A stretch of 64,000 bases of DNA from Pantoea cypripedii (GTDB lineage Bacteria > Pseudomonadota > Gammaproteobacteria > Enterobacterales > Enterobacteriaceae). Position 1 is the first letter of the stretch; every line of letters starts with the position of its first letter. Shown in pieces: positions 8,988-18,312 of the stretch. The notes under the pieces are model-generated. The model did not search any database and was not told where the DNA came from. It saw only the letters and a list, made by a program, of their open reading frames with translations. The translations under genes and the position numbers were made by a program. The DNA lies in contig NZ_MLJI01000002.1 in assembly GCF_002095535.1 (NCBI RefSeq), forward strand, positions 815,786-879,785, given 5' to 3'.

Positions 8988-9000
8988 TTCGGCCAGCCAT

Positions 9001-10362
9001 TTAATAATCTGCCAGGTTTTGACGTACACGTTCGTATATATCGGCAGGGGGGCGTACGAATTCTGAACGGCCCCCTGGCTCGCCATCTCCTGGCCGGGTG
9101 GTTGCGACCATGCCAATCTTGGTTACGGTCAGGTTCTCATGCACCGGATCGCAGCGATCGGCCTTCACGCCCGGTAGCACAATCAAATCCTCATGACCAC
9201 GGAAGCGCGCCGCCAGCGACCACTCCACCTGACGCGGGTCTTCAATATCGACGTCATCCTCAACCACAATGATGTTCTTGAGCAGATTCACTAAGCCCAT
9301 CGCCAGCAACACGGCGCGTTTGCCCTCACCGGCGCGCGGGCGATGCATGGAAATCACCGCATGCAGGCGTCCCATGCCGCCTTCAGTGATCAGCACCCGC
9401 CTGACGGAGGCGATCGAACGTTGCAGATCGCGTGTGAGGGTGGCACCGATGGCAACCGCGCCCAGCAGGCAATGTTCGGCAGCATAACCGGGCAGGATGG
9501 CCTGGTAGAGCGCATCCTGCCGATGCGTAACGCACTTAATTTCGCCGCCGATGCCTGGCCCATAATAAACATAGAATCCAGGAAACTCGGAGACTGCGCC
9601 TTCTTCGATCAAGTCGCTCGGGTACAGCTCACCCTCAAGAACGATTTCCGCATGAGCGGGGACTTCCAGATCAACCGTCTTGCATTTGACCAGTTCAACG
9701 CCTTCGCCCAGCAAACCACCGGCAATATCAAACTCGTCGTCGCCGAGGCCCACATACATTTGTGACCCCAGCAGCACCGCCGCATGATTACCAATGGCGA
9801 CAGCGATTTCGAGGGCATGGCCTCGTTGCTGCGCCTTCTCCGCCAGCATGGCGAGATGATGGTTCTTCGCAATCCCGGCCATGATGCGACCACCGCCTTC
9901 CAGACGTAAGCGGGCAATAGAGACATTGCGGCGGCCGGTTTCGGGATCTTTCGCCACAATGACACCGGCGGTGATATAGGGGGCGCTCTCTTTTTCGAAC
10001 CAATGGGGGACTGGCAGCAATGCGCCTAAATCGAAAGGGGCATGATGAACGACGGATTGCACTGGCGCATCTGCAACCATGACTGGGCTGACAGGATTTT
10101 GCAGGGCATGCAGGCAAACGGCATCGAGTTCGCTGGCATCAATCTCCAGCGCCTGGGCAAAACGGGCGCGCGCGTTGAAGAGATTACCGATGACCGGCAT
10201 GGAACTCTGACTGACATTGGCAAACAGCTGCGCCGGACCACGTTCACGCAGGGCAAGCACCGCCGCGATTTCAAATTTTGCATCGACGTTGCGGGTAATG
10301 CGTTTTAATTCGCCGGTCTTTTCCAGGCTGGACATAAATGCACGTAGGCTTTGGTCTACCAC
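9001..10362 (-). CDS. UbiD-family prenyl-FMN-dependent decarboxylase
   Basis: 453 residues. Family features are the N-terminal LRAFMSSLEKTGELKRI, central NVSIARLRLEGGGRIMAGI, and AVSEFPGFYVYYGPG, which contains one of the catalytic Glu residues of the Glu-Arg-Glu set. The C-terminus is rich in Asp and Arg as in other members. UbiD enzymes reversibly decarboxylate aromatic, heteroaromatic or alpha,beta-unsaturated acids and need prenylated FMN from a UbiX partner. That partner is encoded divergently at 10595. The start is a GTG with AAGGA nearby. Whether it acts on products of the lyase operon, with which it converges at 8987/9001, is inference. Confidence 0.85.
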   Translation of the reverse strand: MVDQSLRAFMSSLEKTGELKRITRNVDAKFEIAAVLALRERGPAQLFANVSQSSMPVIGNLFNARARFAQALEIDASELDAVCLHALQNPVSPVMVADAPVQSVVHHAPFDLGALLPVPHWFEKESAPYITAGVIVAKDPETGRRNVSIARLRLEGGGRIMAGIAKNHHLAMLAEKAQQRGHALEIAVAIGNHAAVLLGSQMYVGLGDDEFDIAGGLLGEGVELVKCKTVDLEVPAHAEIVLEGELYPSDLIEEGAVSEFPGFYVYYGPGIGGEIKCVTHRQDALYQAILPGYAAEHCLLGAVAIGATLTRDLQRSIASVRRVLITEGGMGRLHAVISMHRPRAGEGKRAVLLAMGLVNLLKNIIVVEDDVDIEDPRQVEWSLAARFRGHEDLIVLPGVKADRCDPVHENLTVTKIGMVATTRPGDGEPGGRSEFVRPPADIYERVRQNLADY

Positions 10363-10594
10363 TTACCCGTATCCTTAGCAGGAAACTGCGTATCTGTTCA
10401 AAATGCAGAGAAAATGTCAGCAGGTTGCCGTCGCTCTCTCTGCGCGAAAGGGGGAGCATATCCTGTTCGTCAGCGCAGCGATAATTGCTTTTTTCGAAGC
10501 CGGTCATCACTAAAAGCGAAGAGATAGATTGCTTGCTAAGTGTTTGATGATGCGGCAAAGTCGGCGCTCATTATCCCTTGTTCAGAGTTCAGTT

Positions 10595-11167
10595 ATGCAG
10601 CGAATCATTATCGGTATTTCCGGTGCCAGCGGGGTTATTTACGGTGTGCGGATGTTGCAGGTGCTGCAACAGGTTGCCGAAGTGGAAACCCATCTGGTGA
10701 TGAGCCAGGCCGCCCGACAGACTCTGGCGCTCGAAACGGATTTCACGCTACGTGAGGTGCAGGCGCTGGCTGATGTGGTCCATGATCAACGCGATATTGC
10801 CGCCAGTATCTCATCCGGTTCCTTCAAGACCGCCGGGATGGTGATTTTGCCCTGTTCGATTAAAACCCTGTCGGGGATCGCACACAGCTATACCGATGGT
10901 CTGCTGACACGGGCAGCGGATGTGGTGCTGAAAGAGCGCCGCCCACTGGTGCTGTGCGTGCGGGAAACGCCTTTGCATATCGGGCACCTGCGTCTGCTGA
11001 CCCAGGCCGCAGAGATGGGGGCGGTGATCATGCCGCCCGTGCCAGCCTTTTATCATCGACCGCAAACCTTGCAGGAAATCGTGGATCAAACCGTCAACCG
11101 CGTGCTGGATCAGTTTGATATCGCGCTACCGCAGGATCTGTTTACCCGCTGGCAGGGTGCTTATTGA
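10595..11167 (+). CDS. UbiX-family flavin prenyltransferase
   Basis: 190 residues beginning MQRIIIGISGASGVIYG, the standard UbiX opening; a longer TTG reading from 10529 adds 22 residues unlike the family. Other signatures are SGSFKTAGMVILPCSIKTLSGIAHS, RRPLVLCVRETPLH and the MPPVPAFY region. The enzyme attaches a dimethylallyl group to FMN, making the UbiD cofactor. It is divergent from the UbiD-family gene, and the 232 bases between the two starts probably hold both promoters. Its last 7 bases overlap the 3' end of the Fic gene on the other strand. Confidence 0.9.
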   Translation: MQRIIIGISGASGVIYGVRMLQVLQQVAEVETHLVMSQAARQTLALETDFTLREVQALADVVHDQRDIAASISSGSFKTAGMVILPCSIKTLSGIAHSYTDGLLTRAADVVLKERRPLVLCVRETPLHIGHLRLLTQAAEMGAVIMPPVPAFYHRPQTLQEIVDQTVNRVLDQFDIALPQDLFTRWQGAY

Positions 11168-12237
11168 TTCAACTCCTGCAACAACCGGGTGTTGATATAT
11201 AACTTCTCACGCCCGACATTCATTTCTTCCAGCACGCCGATTTCGACCAACTGCTTCAGATAAGATGATGCCGTCTGACGTTTTGCGACGCCGTGTTCAA
11301 CCAGGTTTTCAATGCGGCAATAGGGTTGTGCAAAGAGAACCTGAAGTAATTCATGAGTATAGATTTTGGGCAGTTTTTCCCGGACATAGTCAGTCGCTTC
11401 CGCCACCAGGCTACGTACAATCGCGATTTTTTTGGTTGTCCATTTTGCCGTGTTTTCCACGGCTTCCAGCATAAAGAGGATCCATGCTTCCCAGTTGCCC
11501 TCCGCGGTTACGCTGCGCAGCAAGGTGTAGTAATCATCACGTCTTTCGAGGATGAAACGGGAAAGATAGAGGATCGGCAGTGACAGTAGCTCAGTCTGGA
11601 TCAGATAGAGGATATTCAGGATACGGCCTGTACGCCCGTTCCCGTCCGGAAAGGGGTGAATGCATTCGAACTGGTAGTGAGAAATCGCCATTTTCACCAG
11701 TGGATCGATATCATCCTCGGCGTGTATGAAGCGTTCCCAGTTTGCCAGCAAATCACGAATGGCGGATTCACCGACTGGCGGCGTGTAGACCACATCATGG
11801 TTCTGGTCACGTAACACCGTACCCGGTGTTCTGCGGATATCGGTTTGCACCGCGCGCAACCGGGTACAAATCGATACTGCGGTATTGGTACAGAGCGGAT
11901 GTGTTGCCAGTTGGCTAAAGCCCTCAAACAATGCGCTGCGATAGCGCAGGGCTTCCTTCGTGGCGGGATCGGCATGTTCGGCGCGGTCCGCAAACTGGAA
12001 GAGCTGGTCGCTGGTGGTCACAATGTTCTCGATGCGGGAAGAGTCCTTTGCTTCCATGATGGGCAGGATATTGATCAGTAAACCCTGATCGGGGATCAAT
12101 TCGCCTGCGGTTTTCAGCTCCGCAACGGCCGCGCGCGCACTGATACAGGCTTTGAGCACTGCGCGTGTTTCAATGCGATCGAGATCGGGAGGAAGTAAAG
12201 GGAGTTCATTGTAGGGGGTTTCTGGCTGCCAGCGCAT
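11161..12237 (-). CDS. Fic-family protein with C-terminal winged helix
   Basis: 358 residues. An N-terminal Fic_N-like domain is followed by the Fic core with the complete active-site motif HPFPDGNGRTGR. Such proteins usually transfer AMP to hydroxyl side chains of targets. The C-terminal part (YTHELLQVLF, KRQTASSYLKQLVEIGVLEE) looks like a winged helix-turn-helix, as in autoregulating Fic proteins. No separate antitoxin gene was seen. Its ATG lies at the edge of a 70-bp tandem repeat array, probably its control region. It converges on, and slightly overlaps, the UbiX gene. Confidence 0.88.
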   Translation of the reverse strand: MRWQPETPYNELPLLPPDLDRIETRAVLKACISARAAVAELKTAGELIPDQGLLINILPIMEAKDSSRIENIVTTSDQLFQFADRAEHADPATKEALRYRSALFEGFSQLATHPLCTNTAVSICTRLRAVQTDIRRTPGTVLRDQNHDVVYTPPVGESAIRDLLANWERFIHAEDDIDPLVKMAISHYQFECIHPFPDGNGRTGRILNILYLIQTELLSLPILYLSRFILERRDDYYTLLRSVTAEGNWEAWILFMLEAVENTAKWTTKKIAIVRSLVAEATDYVREKLPKIYTHELLQVLFAQPYCRIENLVEHGVAKRQTASSYLKQLVEIGVLEEMNVGREKLYINTRLLQELNQ

Positions 12238-12410
12238 ATGTTTAAAAAAACCGATTTTATCGACATATCGCCATAATATGTCGATGCCATAAACATGTCA
12301 CGGCCATATGTTTAAAAAAACCGATTTTATCGACATATCGCCAAAACGTGTCGATGCCATAAACATGTTACGGCGACATGTTTAAAAAAATCGATTTTAT
12401 CGATATATCC
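12235..12410. repeat. 70-bp tandem repeats with nested palindromes upstream of fic
   Basis: The block TTTAAAAAAA begins at 12241, 12311 and 12381, an exact 70-base period. The first two units are nearly identical; the third is cut short near 12410. Each full unit holds ATCGACATAT and its inverse 7 bases apart (perfect in unit 1, two mismatches in unit 2). AAACATGT and ACATGTTT flank the unit junctions (perfect at 12361-12383). The array starts at the Fic start codon and ends about 110 bases before the MFS gene. It looks like a multi-site operator. Confidence 0.85.
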
Positions 12411-12519
12411 TCAGAATTCCGAATCAGCGCCCGCGTCTGCATTATCAGCTATTCTTACCGGCTACAGCATCAAACGGTGCTGATTCCCCTTAGTCGGTAC
12501 AAGCATTACAGAGAGTTAC

Positions 12520-13818
12520 ATGAGAAAAGTTATTAACGCCTTTTTGCCCCTCTATGCCACCACCCTGTTAATGTTGCTCGGTTCTGGTCTGCTGACCACC
12601 TACGTTTCACTGCGTCTGGCGCATGAGCAGGTCAACGGTGCATTGATCGGGGCGATCACCGCAGCGAACTATGTCGGGCTGGTGATTGGCGGCAAAGTTG
12701 GGCACAACCTGATTGCCCGCGTCGGCCATATCCGCAGCTATGTTACCTGCGCCGGTATCATCACCGCCTCGGTGATTGCGCATGGCCTGACCGACCTGAT
12801 TCCGCTTTGGGTGTTTCTGCGCCTGATAATCGGATTATGCATGATGTGCCAGTACATGGTGCTGGAAAGCTGGCTCAACGATCAGGCCGAGTCTTCGCAG
12901 CGCGGCATGATTTTTGGCCTGTATATGGTGGCGACCTACCTTGGCCTGAGTGGTGGCCAGGTGATCCTGGCGATGCAAAGCGGTTTTGGTATCAGCACGT
13001 TGCTGATTGTCGCGCTGTGCTTTGCGCTGTGCCTGGTGCCCATCGCCCTGACGACGCGAACCAACGCCAGGGCGATGTCGCCTGCACCGATGGAGCTGGG
13101 TTATTTTATTCGTACCATTCCGCGTCTGCTGGCCACCACGGTGGTCAGCGGGATGGCGATTGGCGCGTTTTACGGGCTGGCACCGGTGTATGCCAGCAGC
13201 CAGGGATTTAGCACGGAACAAACCGGGCTGTTTATGAGCCTGAGTATTTTCGCCGGGCTGGTGGCGCAGTTTCCGCTCAGTTGGTTGTCGGATCGTTTTG
13301 ATCGTCAGCGCTTACTGTTTTTTATCGCGCTGTTATATGGCGTGTCGGCGCTGGTGCTGGGCTTGCCGCTCAATCTGCCGTTTCAGTTCCTGCTCGCCAT
13401 GGCGTTTTTTATTAGCATGATGCAGTTCGGGCTTTATCCTTTGCAGGTGGCGCTGGCGAATGATCAGGTCATGTCAGAACGACGCGTGTCACTCACCGCA
13501 TGTTTGCTGATGGCGTTTGGTATTGGTGCCAGTATCGGACCACTGGCAGTGGGGGCCTTGATGCAGCCGTTTGGCAGCCATGTGTTGTATCTGTCTTTCA
13601 CGTTCTGCGCGCTGTTGATCGCGGTGATGAACCGTCCGGTTAAGGTGCAGCCCGTGCCGACTACCGAGGTGCCACTGCCGCATGTGGTGATGCCGGATAG
13701 CCTCGCCACCTCGCCGATTGGCGCAGCCCTGAACCCGGTGCTGGAAGAAGAAGCGATTCAGGCGACGATGGTGAATACCGACGACGTGCCAGATGAGCCA
13801 GCCGAAGCCACCCGGTGA
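12520..13818 (+). CDS. MFS transporter, YcaD-like
   Basis: 432 residues with about 12 hydrophobic segments. It resembles E. coli YcaD: the opening FLPLYATTLLMLLGSGLLTTYVSLRLA, the NYVGLVIGGKVG turn and LESWLNDQAESSQRG. The C-terminal tail of about 55 residues is hydrophilic and acidic. It is an inner-membrane exporter or importer of unknown substrate. It is divergent from the Fic gene across the 70-bp repeats. A CCCGGTGAA hairpin overlaps its stop codon. Confidence 0.82.
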   Translation: MRKVINAFLPLYATTLLMLLGSGLLTTYVSLRLAHEQVNGALIGAITAANYVGLVIGGKVGHNLIARVGHIRSYVTCAGIITASVIAHGLTDLIPLWVFLRLIIGLCMMCQYMVLESWLNDQAESSQRGMIFGLYMVATYLGLSGGQVILAMQSGFGISTLLIVALCFALCLVPIALTTRTNARAMSPAPMELGYFIRTIPRLLATTVVSGMAIGAFYGLAPVYASSQGFSTEQTGLFMSLSIFAGLVAQFPLSWLSDRFDRQRLLFFIALLYGVSALVLGLPLNLPFQFLLAMAFFISMMQFGLYPLQVALANDQVMSERRVSLTACLLMAFGIGASIGPLAVGALMQPFGSHVLYLSFTFCALLIAVMNRPVKVQPVPTTEVPLPHVVMPDSLATSPIGAALNPVLEEEAIQATMVNTDDVPDEPAEATR

Positions 13819-13907
13819 ACCATTTCACCGGGTCGTAGCGGCGCGATTTATCGCGCGCCTTTTGGCAGAGGCAGCGTTGTGAATAGCGCGATAAATCGCG
13901 CCGCTAC
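13810..13907. repeat. Palindromic repeat pair (BIME-like) between two convergent genes
   Basis: A 22-base element with a GCGCGATTTATCGCGC core lies at 13835-13856, and its exact inverse at 13886-13907. A separate hairpin, ACCCGGTGAA against TTTCACCGGGT, lies just before it and overlaps the MFS stop. The second arm contains the stop codon of the YopJ-like gene. The same core occurs at 23614 and 57864, so it is a dispersed extragenic repeat. It may also act as a bidirectional transcription stop. Confidence 0.75.
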
Positions 13908-16036
13908 CAGTCCCTGGACGGGTGCTGCATCAGCTGCAACGTCTCCGCCAGCCGTTCCAGGCGGGCATATTCGATAGCCGGGAGATATTTCGCTGGAATC
14001 CCGGTGACGCCCCCAGGCTCGTAGCATTTTGCCTTATACCACTCGGATTGCTGATTGACGCTTCTCGGCTCTGATTTACCCATCCATCCCAGCACCTTAT
14101 CAGCCAGTGCCTGTTCTGACGCGGGAATAGTACGCCATACCTGCTGGAGCACTTTTTCGGAGGGAGTATGCCGGTAGAAATCTGCCGGTAACACATTGGG
14201 CCAGTACAGCTCCACACCATACTTTCTGGAGAGTTCGACCCATTTTGTCAGGAAATTAGTGGGATTTTCCAGGTACGCTTCCCGCTCTGGCTGACTGAGA
14301 AATGCGGCGATATCGGTCATCCCGGATACGGTGGTTTGTAATGATGGGTGGAAGGGCGGTTCTCCCGCTTGCTGCCGACGATGGCAGGCCTGGAAAAATT
14401 CCGCATGCTGCCAGGCGGTACGGGCGAACGTCAGACAATAAATAATACAATCCCACTGGCTTTTTTGCGCAAAAGCGCCGATGACGCTAATGCGGCTATG
14501 GATCAGTTGTGGCGTGCTTTTTAGCATGGATGTTAAGCGCTGGTGAATGACATCGATAATGCCTCCTCCCAGATGCGCCGCGCTCTGGACAACCATCAGC
14601 GATGGCGGTTTGCCAGCGGAAAAGACCATGTCGAGATACAAATGATGGCTATTACTTTTCTTTGTCACCGGTGCCCATAAGATACAGCGATTATGTATTA
14701 ACTGGCCTGTTTCCTGAGCGTGATTATGTGCTGACAGAATATCAGCCAGCAGCGCGGCGAGGGATGTAAATGATTTCAGATTGATATCAGGATGCCGGAT
14801 ATTTTCATTCCGTATCAACGCGGGTAATAGCTTCCTGTCACGCTCCCAGCTTTCCCACGTAGGTGCCAGCCCGGCATCGATATCATTGGCGGATAAATGC
14901 CAATGGTTTTTCAACGCGCTAAGGGTGGTATTGTCAGAATAACGATAGTTGAGAAAGTCTGGTCGGTTGATGGTATTAATGCCGGATGACTCACCTTTAC
15001 CATTTAACGTTAAAATTGCGCGCGCTTGCAAATCAGCATATCGGAACGCTAAAGAACGTGAAAACTCCGGGTCATAATGCCGCTTAATCTTTCCGGGCAG
15101 AGAGGCGGTGACATAGGCCGAGGGGTATTGGGTTTTCTGTAGCAAAAGCATCTGCACCGCATTGTTATCAAAGCATTTTTTCGCCACGGTCGTCAGCATT
15201 TTTTTGCTCTGCGTATGTTTAATGAATTCAACGGGCAAAATGGAAGAAGGGTGATGAATAACGTCTGGAAAAAATTCGTCTGATAGCGGAATAAAGGGAG
15301 GAGAATCATTTCTGGCATGCTGGTTATCATGCCACTCTTGAAAAAGTTCCCGATATTTATATGATTTAAGCGAAAAATCCAGACCAAAACGAACGCAATC
15401 CCACGTTATCTTTTGGGCACCAATACCGATCACACTGATATTCGAGTAAACACGACGGCCATCTTCTCGTCGAATACTCACCAAACGATCGCCAGATAAG
15501 CCAGATACGATGTCTCTCATCATTTGACGGGATGCCATGGATAACGGATCGCAGGAATCAATAACGATAAACGAAGGATTCATACCCGGTTTCAGCGAGA
15601 CATCAATAAATTGCGCGTGGGAAATCGTTGGCCTGGCGTCAGTGGCATTATCGTTAGCCACAATATAGCGACCATGGATGGCTTCACCTTTCTGGTTCAC
15701 CTCTTCCTGGTCACGTTGCAGGCTGGAAATAAAGTGATGGATGGCAGGAGAGAATCTGAGATTGAGCGCGGGGTTGCGGTCATTTTCCGCCTGCACCAGT
15801 AGCGGCAAGGTTACGCTGATATCTTTCAGGAAATCATCCTGGTTGGTGGGCTGACCATTTTTTATCGCATATAAATGTTCACGGAGCCGGTGTTGCAACG
15901 TTAACGAGGCGGGAGAGCATTGGCAGTTTGCCGCTTTTAACACCGCCGATTTGAAAAGATACTGCTGATTAATAATGAAGTCTTGGGTGACGGGAGAAGG
16001 GGAGAGTGTCAGGGCAGTGGCATCCGTATGCATCAT
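13904..16036 (-). CDS. Two-domain YopJ/HopZ-family acetyltransferase-like effector
   Basis: 710 residues holding two tandem copies of a YopJ (C55) domain. Domain 1 (about 60-245) shows the His-acid-Cys arrangement of YopJ: H140 in ISHAQFIDV, D160 in FIVIDSCDP, C214 in AQKITWDCVRFGLDF. Domain 2 (about 400-570) aligns with H464 in SHHLYLDM and C530 in AQKSQWDCIIYCLTFA, but has Q484 (LMVVQSAA) where the acid should be. YopJ proteins are type III effectors that acetylate host Ser/Thr/Lys. No secretion genes lie in the window. ATGATG at 16036 follows AAGGA at the end of licT, so it is probably co-translated with the bgl operon. By eye it is more AT-rich than its neighbours, suggesting acquisition. 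Family assignment is from motifs only. Confidence 0.75.
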   Translation of the reverse strand: MMHTDATALTLSPSPVTQDFIINQQYLFKSAVLKAANCQCSPASLTLQHRLREHLYAIKNGQPTNQDDFLKDISVTLPLLVQAENDRNPALNLRFSPAIHHFISSLQRDQEEVNQKGEAIHGRYIVANDNATDARPTISHAQFIDVSLKPGMNPSFIVIDSCDPLSMASRQMMRDIVSGLSGDRLVSIRREDGRRVYSNISVIGIGAQKITWDCVRFGLDFSLKSYKYRELFQEWHDNQHARNDSPPFIPLSDEFFPDVIHHPSSILPVEFIKHTQSKKMLTTVAKKCFDNNAVQMLLLQKTQYPSAYVTASLPGKIKRHYDPEFSRSLAFRYADLQARAILTLNGKGESSGINTINRPDFLNYRYSDNTTLSALKNHWHLSANDIDAGLAPTWESWERDRKLLPALIRNENIRHPDINLKSFTSLAALLADILSAHNHAQETGQLIHNRCILWAPVTKKSNSHHLYLDMVFSAGKPPSLMVVQSAAHLGGGIIDVIHQRLTSMLKSTPQLIHSRISVIGAFAQKSQWDCIIYCLTFARTAWQHAEFFQACHRRQQAGEPPFHPSLQTTVSGMTDIAAFLSQPEREAYLENPTNFLTKWVELSRKYGVELYWPNVLPADFYRHTPSEKVLQQVWRTIPASEQALADKVLGWMGKSEPRSVNQQSEWYKAKCYEPGGVTGIPAKYLPAIEYARLERLAETLQLMQHPSRDW

Positions 16037-16038
16037 AT

Positions 16039-16884
16039 TTATCCTTCCATGGGTGGCTCGGCGATTCGCACCAGATGGACGATCAGCCACAGCAGCTCAT
16101 CATCCGTCATCCCTACCTCAAGCATCTTTTTCACATAATCATTGATCGCCAGCGCACAGCGATGCATGCGCGGATGCTGCTGAATGATCTGCGGCAGCAA
16201 GGTATTACCCTGACTGTGGTTCAGCTGCCCGGCAAACATGCGCTGAATAAAAAACTGCATATGAATCAGAAAGCGTGAGTAGTTGAGAGAACCGGTGTCG
16301 ATGGTGATATAGGCATGGTACTGAATAATATTGAAGATATCTTTGAGCATACGCATTGCCAGTAGCGTCTGGCTGGTATCACTGTGTTCAGACTGACCAT
16401 TCACCAGATGAAAGGCGATATTACCCGCTTCCTCAGGCGGCAGTTCGAGCTGGAACTGGCTGTTGAGCCGGGTCACCACCTGCTGCGCCAGCGTGAACTC
16501 CGCTGGCCAGAAGCGCTGGACCTCAAACAACACGCGGTTTTGCAGCATGATGCCTTTACGGCTGCGTTCCACGGCAAACATCAGGTGATCGGTCAGAGTA
16601 AAGAAGATTTGCGGACGCAGCGGATTGCTTAGCCCCTGCTGCGCCATCTGCATCACCAGCGCCGTCATCTGGAAAACTTCTTCCGGCATGGCGGCGAAAG
16701 CATTGAGATATTCCGCGCCCGGCAGGTTTTCCTGCACCATAAACAGCTTCTCGACTTTTTCCCGTGGGATCATGTCGCCGACGCGGCTGCTGAAACCGAT
16801 ACCTTTACCCATCACGATGGCTTCCTTGCCATCGCGATCTTCGGTCAGCACCAGGCTGTTGTTCAGGACTTTAATGACCTTCAT
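16039..16884 (-). CDS. BglG/LicT-family transcription antiterminator
   Basis: 281 residues. The N-terminal RNA-binding (CAT) domain is MKVIKVLNNSLVLTEDRDGKE followed by VMGKGIGF. Two PTS regulation domains follow, with their conserved His residues in LTDHLMFAVER, NIAFHLVN and LIVHLVRI. These are phosphorylated by the PTS and control dimerisation. The active dimer binds the RAT stem-loop in the operon leader, which is visible at 20262-20287, and blocks the terminator. Here it is the third gene, after bglF and bglA, rather than the first as in E. coli bglGFB. Confidence 0.92.
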   Translation of the reverse strand: MKVIKVLNNSLVLTEDRDGKEAIVMGKGIGFSSRVGDMIPREKVEKLFMVQENLPGAEYLNAFAAMPEEVFQMTALVMQMAQQGLSNPLRPQIFFTLTDHLMFAVERSRKGIMLQNRVLFEVQRFWPAEFTLAQQVVTRLNSQFQLELPPEEAGNIAFHLVNGQSEHSDTSQTLLAMRMLKDIFNIIQYHAYITIDTGSLNYSRFLIHMQFFIQRMFAGQLNHSQGNTLLPQIIQQHPRMHRCALAINDYVKKMLEVGMTDDELLWLIVHLVRIAEPPMEG

Positions 16885-16887
16885 CTG

Positions 16888-18312
16888 CTAACGGGTGTCC
16901 TGTAATTGTTGTCCGTTACTGGCGATAACCTGTTGATACCAGCCAAAACTGCGTTTAGGGATGCGTCGCAAATCATGCAGCGCTTGCTCATCGCGATTAA
17001 CATAAATGAAACCATAGCGTTTCGCATAGCCCTGATGGGTGCTGACCACATCAATCGCCGACCACGGGAAGTAACCGATCACCTCGACGCCATCGGCCAG
17101 CGCCAGCTGGATCTGCTCAATATGCTGGCGCAGGAAATCGATACGATAACCATCGTCCACCGTGCCATCCGCCGCCAGGGTATCGGGCGCACCGATGCCA
17201 TTCTCGGTGATCATTATCGGCAGGTTATAGCGTTCGCAGACTTTGCGCAGGGTTAAACGCAAGCCGACAGGGTCGATGACCCAGCCATAAGGCGTTTTCG
17301 CGGTATACGGATTCTCCTCGGGCCGGTACACGCCTGGCTCGCCCAGCATGATCTGCTGATCACCCGCGCGGGGTGCCACGTCCGAGGCATCTCCCCGGCT
17401 GGCGGCAATGGTGGCGGTGGAATAGTAGTTGATGGCGACAAAATCAGGACGCGCTGCGGCCAGCAACTCACCATCTTCCGGCAGCATCTGTGGTGCCAGC
17501 CCGCGATCCTGCAAATAACGCAGGGCAAGGGCGTTGTAGCGACCGTGTACCGCGACATCAAGAAAGCTCCAGCAACGCAGGGTTTCCCAGTTATGCGCGG
17601 CAATGGCATCTTCCGGGCGACAGGTGGCGGCGTACATCGAAGTGGTGTTGATCGCCGGGCCGATTTTCGCGTCGGGCAGCAATGCGTGGCACCGCTGCAT
17701 CACCTGGGCTTGCGCCACCAGCATATGGTGGCTTTGCTGGTAGAGCGATTTTTTATCCGGCAACTCGCGTCCGGGCGGCGTACCAATCGCGCCCGGATGC
17801 AGGATCATGGTGTTCTGTTCGTTGATGGTCAGCCAGTAACGCACCTGGTCACCCAATTCCCGGAACAGCAAATCGGCATAACGCACAAAAGCCGCAATGG
17901 TGTGGCGATTCAGCCAGCCACCTTGCTGCTCCAGCGCCCACGGCAGGTCGAAATGGTACAGGGTGACGATAGGTTCAATGTCATGATTGCGCAGGGTGGT
18001 GATCAGCCGCCGGTAAAAATCCAGCCCGGCAGGATTGACCGCGCCATCGCCGTCGGGGATGACCCGTGACCAGGCCACCGAGAAGCGGTAGGCTTTCAGG
18101 CCGAGTTGCGCGAACCACGCCACGTCGGTTTCCATCTGCTGATAATGATCGCTGGCTACGGTGAAATCAGCTTTGCCAACCGGATGGCTCAGCATATCGA
18201 CCACCGAAGGGCCTTTACCGTCGCTGTCCCAGGCTCCTTCGACCTGGTAAGCCGAGGTCGAAGCACCCCAGAGAAAATCCGCCGGAAAAGGGGTGGATTG
18301 TTGATAAATCAT
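16888..18312 (-). CDS. 6-phospho-beta-glucosidase (GH1)
   Basis: 474 residues, full GH1 length. The N-terminus FPADFLWGASTSAYQVEGAW is the family signature. The acid/base Glu lies in LTINEQN and the nucleophile Glu in ITENGIG. Cytoplasmic; it hydrolyses the 6-phosphorylated beta-glucosides delivered by the PTS permease, whose gene overlaps its start by 4 bases. 6-phospho specificity is inferred from the PTS context. Confidence 0.9.
   Translation of the reverse strand: MIYQQSTPFPADFLWGASTSAYQVEGAWDSDGKGPSVVDMLSHPVGKADFTVASDHYQQMETDVAWFAQLGLKAYRFSVAWSRVIPDGDGAVNPAGLDFYRRLITTLRNHDIEPIVTLYHFDLPWALEQQGGWLNRHTIAAFVRYADLLFRELGDQVRYWLTINEQNTMILHPGAIGTPPGRELPDKKSLYQQSHHMLVAQAQVMQRCHALLPDAKIGPAINTTSMYAATCRPEDAIAAHNWETLRCWSFLDVAVHGRYNALALRYLQDRGLAPQMLPEDGELLAAARPDFVAINYYSTATIAASRGDASDVAPRAGDQQIMLGEPGVYRPEENPYTAKTPYGWVIDPVGLRLTLRKVCERYNLPIMITENGIGAPDTLAADGTVDDGYRIDFLRQHIEQIQLALADGVEVIGYFPWSAIDVVSTHQGYAKRYGFIYVNRDEQALHDLRRIPKRSFGWYQQVIASNGQQLQDTR

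Noticed and set aside
12235..12410. CRISPR-like array
   Set aside because: The units are contiguous 70-base tandem copies without variable spacers, and no cas genes are near.
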